Source: a virus. From it: a stretch of 33,559 nt of DNA. Below, piece by piece: positions 31,101 to 33,559 of this stretch (positions are counted from its first letter, which is position 1; the number at the start of each line of letters is the position of its first letter). The stretch spans positions 1-33,559 of IMG/VR virus record IMGVR_UViG_3300027822_000483. One strand, given 5' to 3'. The notes under the pieces are model-generated. The model made no database searches and had not been told where the DNA came from. It was given only the letters and a program-made list of their open reading frames with translations. A program made the translations under genes and the position numbers.

Positions 31101-33037
31101 GTATATATGCTGATTATTACGTCAAAGCAACAGGTACTAATACTACTTTTTCAACAGCGACAGAAATTGGTAGCGAAATGGATATGGCAACTTTTGAAGC
31201 CGGTTGGGTGGCAAATCTTTCTGTAAATGATTTAGTACATTTTTCTGGTGATTTCGAAAAAGAATATGTATACGGAGTAACAGCAGTAAATTCCACAGCA
31301 TGGGATTTTATCAATCTTCCAAATGGTGTAAAATTCTTTTCTACAGATAAGGCTAAATTCACTGTTTACCAAGAACTTTATGGATGGGATAATACTAGTC
31401 ATTGGGTATTGGATAATACTACCTACAGTGATGGTACAACATTCTGGACATATGATTTTAGTGATTTTGGTTATTATGACCTTGAAGAAACTGGATGTTC
31501 AAGACTTTGGTTTGATGATAAAGAAACGCCAATGTGGTTAAGCCCGGACATTTCTGCTGAAGGATCTACGGTAGCTGCTACTGGGGCAGCAAAAGATTCA
31601 ACATTTGGTAGGCCTAATGCAAACTATAGATTTACAATTAACAAATATGATATGGCGGCAGTACGAGAAGTTCATGTTTGGGATTCGGCAGGTATAAACC
31701 CCGCTACTAAATATAATTCAATTAAACATATAGGTGGTTTTAAGCAATTAATCAATTTCGAAAATACAGATAATTTAACTGTAGACGGATTAGTATTTGA
31801 AGGTTCTGATTTCTTTACAGTTACCTTTAAGAATTGTGATAATGTTACTTTTTCTAATAGCTACATCACAAAATTTGAGTATATGGCAATAAGATTTAAT
31901 GATTGTGCAACTGTAACTATGTTTGGAGATTCTATTTATTCTGGATATGCTGATGTAAGTGGTACTGGTCATATTTACTATGAATATTTTTCAGCAAACA
32001 ATGGTTTAGATGTACAAAACTCTACTTCAAATATCGATATATATGATTCTTGGCTTATGGATATTACAACAATGCCTTTCCGAGTAATATCATCAACAGG
32101 TAATACGACCAATGTTCGCTTCCATAATAATGTAATAGGAACAAATATCACGATGGATTATGCCCGACCTTATCAGATTGGTGAAAGTACAGCTGGTGCA
32201 TCTTATTATCCTAGCAATATTCATATCTATAATAATCTCATGAAAAATGGGACTATGCGGACAAAAAATATTGCACAGTATACTTACACCTATTTTAACA
32301 CTTTTGTAGACTGGACAAATTTCAAAGATTCGATAAGTCATCATTTTAATTCAACTGGTGGATGGGATAAACCAGCTCCCGCTGGAATGGGAAATAGCTT
32401 TCAATTTGGACATACAAGCGGAACTGCATTAAGTGCGGTAGCTAATGAACATTGGTTTTTTAATAACACTTATCTTAATTTTAATGCAACTCCAATCAGT
32501 TATGAAAGTAAATATCAAAGAGCAATCCCGTTGTACTGGATTAACAACGCATTTATAAATATGAGTAGGAAGCACGTTAAGAAAGGTACTGGTCATCCAA
32601 GTTTTACCAATGCTACCGGTGATATAGATTTTCTAATCAGTGAACAAGGAAATTCACCTTTTATACTAAGAAATAATTATATCTGGAATGATCAGACAGT
32701 TGATACTTATGATTCAACTATAGTGTACGGTCAATACAATGGATCTACTTTTACTCCGAATTATTATTCTTTAAGTGGTTTTGAATCAGCCTTAGTAGCT
32801 AATGACACCGCTACTAACAATATAAAAGAAACTAATGTTGCTAAAACTTTAAGCAATATAATAAACACAACTACTTATGAAATGCAAACTACCTCAGCAC
32901 AAGATAACGGTTATATGGATTCACGAATATTAACTATCCTTGGTCCCAATTTCTTTGATCGGTTTGGAAACAGAGTAACAAATGCTGACGGAACTCTTTA
33001 TAATTCTCAAATAAATAGAGGTTCAAATAATAAGTGA
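28178..33037 (+). CDS. 1619-residue multidomain receptor-binding spike
   Basis: Signal peptide MVKKIFLLLLLSFSLYG|QP (1-17). Then a jelly-roll/CBM-like domain whose ends (~85-153 and ~562-580, closing with ATMDNFSVKEN) flank an inserted block (~154-561) that includes a LamG-like lectin (~358-520; HYSFDGDDYITF, YIFNRYNRALS). Next come an Ig-like choice-of-anchor-D domain (~630-738; LAPGDSTQLEIYFNP), an FN3 (starts ~740, SAPTELTASNGDGSIDLSWS) interrupted by a CBM-like insert (~768-905), FN3 end (YDGYEIYAQ to ~970), and a right-handed beta-helix spike (~975-1619). It probably binds surface glycans or proteins and may cut them. The CCGG-free 28.06-30.24 kb suggests transferred DNA. Function is inferred from domains. 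Confidence 0.8.
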   Translation: MVKKIFLLLLLSFSLYGQPHLLLPQIRKANIYTLTPTVNINYGDSDSLISIMFTHSMGFNPFIIEGIDLSDTNVIALLPNTELVADSNGIFSDTTTIGDWGTEGGASLTNNSDSTATFSNVAANKDSAKIVLATEGMQKNQFYNLSVDVKEGESIFYESDFSLGTDGFSNSNNSVVDGNIDKVTDGSTSYDNVLAISIYDQTNTTHRAQKDLSQTVNKWYYFEIEYLFPSSNSHANGFSLANSAWGISHNPANGSVIGTWTKFTAKVKAEDVYTTRIYLTDDAVSTFTDDANLDTLYIANFKLYELEDSSQTIKEGKLIWQYYSEDLVFEEDSTDQLTSTDSTYSFSILGKEADNHYSFDGDDYITFNPFNYDSTDAYSLRIVFSYDLENNTTNSYYLMGRNGYKDFIKFVERPSDSDYIQFENWTDETTTGYSEISGLHENKLEYVYVYNGNGTVKWYYNGDSIGVATNYDGKIQGVEEIGRGYGGGSDHRGNIYIFNRYNRALSNTEVSNLYLKIDISTDSLKIDFNGTSGNVSFSQWTDDTGNNHGTVNGATAEKYPRFSLSLTENAKATMDNFSVKENYYKVVVEHGDTISRGVIVKGDVLGSHSVNLIVNNTTQKGEDTLAVSVNVENLNSLVADAIDFDTVTTATVIFPWIKNLSASTLNITSYSGLNAPFYSNSARHVSSLAPGDSTQLEIYFNPISANGAFIDTFIITHNGNGSPMEWTIQGVANLPLENLLSAPTELTASNGDGSIDLSWSDPNIPDTLEYISYDFTNQSDTIDWKPRHGEPKERVIENGKMKTFDDNLGTAWPSTVLMVSVNSTDTYRFSVDAEVGTANSVWFVIINKNTREYYVNYQSTKDTVYTATLSNISGTDSLEIYLQCVTDNGEYSYFDNFLIEKTYPSYDGYEIYAQKFLNGSVDIPYYLLEYVLGGGLSYSHSVSDGDEYSYKVRYKNNTDYSPFSNEDTLLYSAPSIYADYYVKATGTNTTFSTATEIGSEMDMATFEAGWVANLSVNDLVHFSGDFEKEYVYGVTAVNSTAWDFINLPNGVKFFSTDKAKFTVYQELYGWDNTSHWVLDNTTYSDGTTFWTYDFSDFGYYDLEETGCSRLWFDDKETPMWLSPDISAEGSTVAATGAAKDSTFGRPNANYRFTINKYDMAAVREVHVWDSAGINPATKYNSIKHIGGFKQLINFENTDNLTVDGLVFEGSDFFTVTFKNCDNVTFSNSYITKFEYMAIRFNDCATVTMFGDSIYSGYADVSGTGHIYYEYFSANNGLDVQNSTSNIDIYDSWLMDITTMPFRVISSTGNTTNVRFHNNVIGTNITMDYARPYQIGESTAGASYYPSNIHIYNNLMKNGTMRTKNIAQYTYTYFNTFVDWTNFKDSISHHFNSTGGWDKPAPAGMGNSFQFGHTSGTALSAVANEHWFFNNTYLNFNATPISYESKYQRAIPLYWINNAFINMSRKHVKKGTGHPSFTNATGDIDFLISEQGNSPFILRNNYIWNDQTVDTYDSTIVYGQYNGSTFTPNYYSLSGFESALVANDTATNNIKETNVAKTLSNIINTTTYEMQTTSAQDNGYMDSRILTILGPNFFDRFGNRVTNADGTLYNSQINRGSNNK

Positions 33038-33049
33038 GAAGGGGAATAT

Positions 33050-33271
33050 TTAATACTGCATCCCAGCTTTTAATCTTAACTGATCTAATTGCCTTAGGAT
33101 ATTTTCAATTTTCTCGACTTCTTCACGAGCGAATTGAATGTCGAACTGAACGTTTGTTTTCTCCACTTCGAAATAGTTCGAAACGTAAAGTCTGTGAAAT
33201 TCGAGTAGTTCAGGCTCTCTTTCTGTTAATTGTTTTATTTCAGCTCTATCGCCGAGTGTTAATTGTTTCAT
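33050..33271 (-). CDS. small coiled-coil protein on the minus strand
   Basis: This 73-residue protein is acidic and helical (MKQLTLGDRAEIKQLTEREP, then FDIQFAREEVEKIENILRQL) with a coiled-coil pattern at about 40-68. The composition looks coding, unlike the basic, Arg/Leu-rich frame on the + strand at 33034-33345, which is its shadow. It is the only convincing minus-strand gene. No ribosome binding site was found upstream on that strand. It is convergent with the spike gene. A tail-fibre chaperone or lysis-control role is possible but not shown. Confidence 0.5.
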   Translation of the reverse strand: MKQLTLGDRAEIKQLTEREPELLEFHRLYVSNYFEVEKTNVQFDIQFAREEVEKIENILRQLDQLRLKAGMQY

Positions 33272-33310
33272 GGTTAATCAAAATATTGTATTGCGAAAAT
33301 AAGGAAAAAT

Positions 33311-33559
33311 ATGGAATTTCTGAAAGAGTGGTGGTTTATAATTAGTCCGATAGGAATAGGGATCATGATAGGATTAAAATATTTTTTTAGTCAAATGATA
33401 TTCAAGCCAATAAAAGAAAATAAGGATGCTATTGAACATCAAAACCGGAATTACAATAAAAAGTTTGATGAAACCCATGAAAAACTGGATGGAATAACTA
33501 AAGAAACTGCTAACAATGCAGGAAAATTAGATGCAATTATTGAGTTAATAAAAAAATAG
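33311..33559 (+). CDS. holin-like single-TM protein
   Basis: This 82-residue protein has one N-terminal hydrophobic segment (about 7-30; WWFIISPIGIGIMIGLKYFF) followed by a polar coiled coil (DAIEHQNRNYNKKFDETHEK). AAGGAA precedes the ATG. The layout fits small phage holins or hemolysin-XhlA-like proteins, and its position after the fibre genes fits a lysis role. No spanin or endolysin follows in the window; the GH73 enzyme at 21062 could be its partner. It ends exactly at the window edge with TAG. Confidence 0.55.
   Translation: MEFLKEWWFIISPIGIGIMIGLKYFFSQMIFKPIKENKDAIEHQNRNYNKKFDETHEKLDGITKETANNAGKLDAIIELIKK

Noticed and set aside
33034-33345. Plus-strand 103-codon open frame
   Set aside because: Its Arg/Leu-rich composition is unlike a real protein and it lies antisense to the better-looking minus-strand gene; it also overlaps the holin-like start.
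1-33559. Integrase, tRNA genes, reverse transcriptase or diversity-generating cassette
   Set aside because: I searched for their hallmark motifs (R-H-R-Y, YxDD, paired variable/template repeats, cloverleaf) and saw none, so temperate lifestyle is not proven from this window.

Overview
The window reads as a nearly complete genome, or prophage core, of a tailed phage with a long non-contractile tail (siphovirus-like) and a lambda-style virion gene set. It is AT-rich and almost every gene lies on the + strand. The host is probably a member of Bacteroidota/Ignavibacteriota (FCB group). This is inference from three things: three Sec-type signal peptides that all end in A|Q or G|Q, a 305-1526 cassette that resembles a small-protein/7-TM/LuxR group seen in Bacteroidota, and Bacteroidota-like adhesin domains (FN3, choice-of-anchor-D-like Ig). 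No integrase, tRNA, CRISPR array or rRNA was found. Both window ends coincide with ORF boundaries.

Layout. 1-1526: regulatory and signalling genes (small HTH protein, CPPDCP-tailed small protein, 7-TM protein, membrane-anchored LuxR-type HTH protein), free of CCGG unlike what follows. 1730-6881: tightly packed early genes, mostly small hypotheticals, with a DUF7666-like protein carrying twelve 27-bp repeats and two broken chimeric gene relics. 6885-9403: primase-like protein and VapE-like helicase, followed by a 257-bp noncoding region full of direct and inverted GTAGTA-type repeats (candidate origin). 9661-10663: small genes and a displaced gpZ-like tail gene. 10855-14961: small terminase, three accessory ORFs, large terminase, and a ribbon-helix-helix protein. 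14962-15359: noncoding, with a 10-bp tandem repeat and hairpins.

15360-25128: the virion assembly line in lambda order: gpW-like protein, portal, fused protease-capsid, small head protein, a signal-peptide Ig-like protein, FII-like connector, U-like tail terminator, GH73 glucosaminidase, tail tube, G/G-T chaperones joined by a -1 frameshift at A AAA AAG, and tape measure. 25129-33037: distal tail proteins and two secreted-looking fibre/spike proteins, the last a 1619-residue multidomain spike. 33050-33559: a minus-strand coiled-coil gene and a holin-like single-TM protein.

Points most worth following up: the signalling cassette on a phage; virion-locus proteins with host-type signal peptides; whole domains apparently inserted inside other domains of the spike; the GTAGTA repeat region beside a primase and helicase whose key motifs are degenerate; and head-of-one-gene/tail-of-another chimeric relics.
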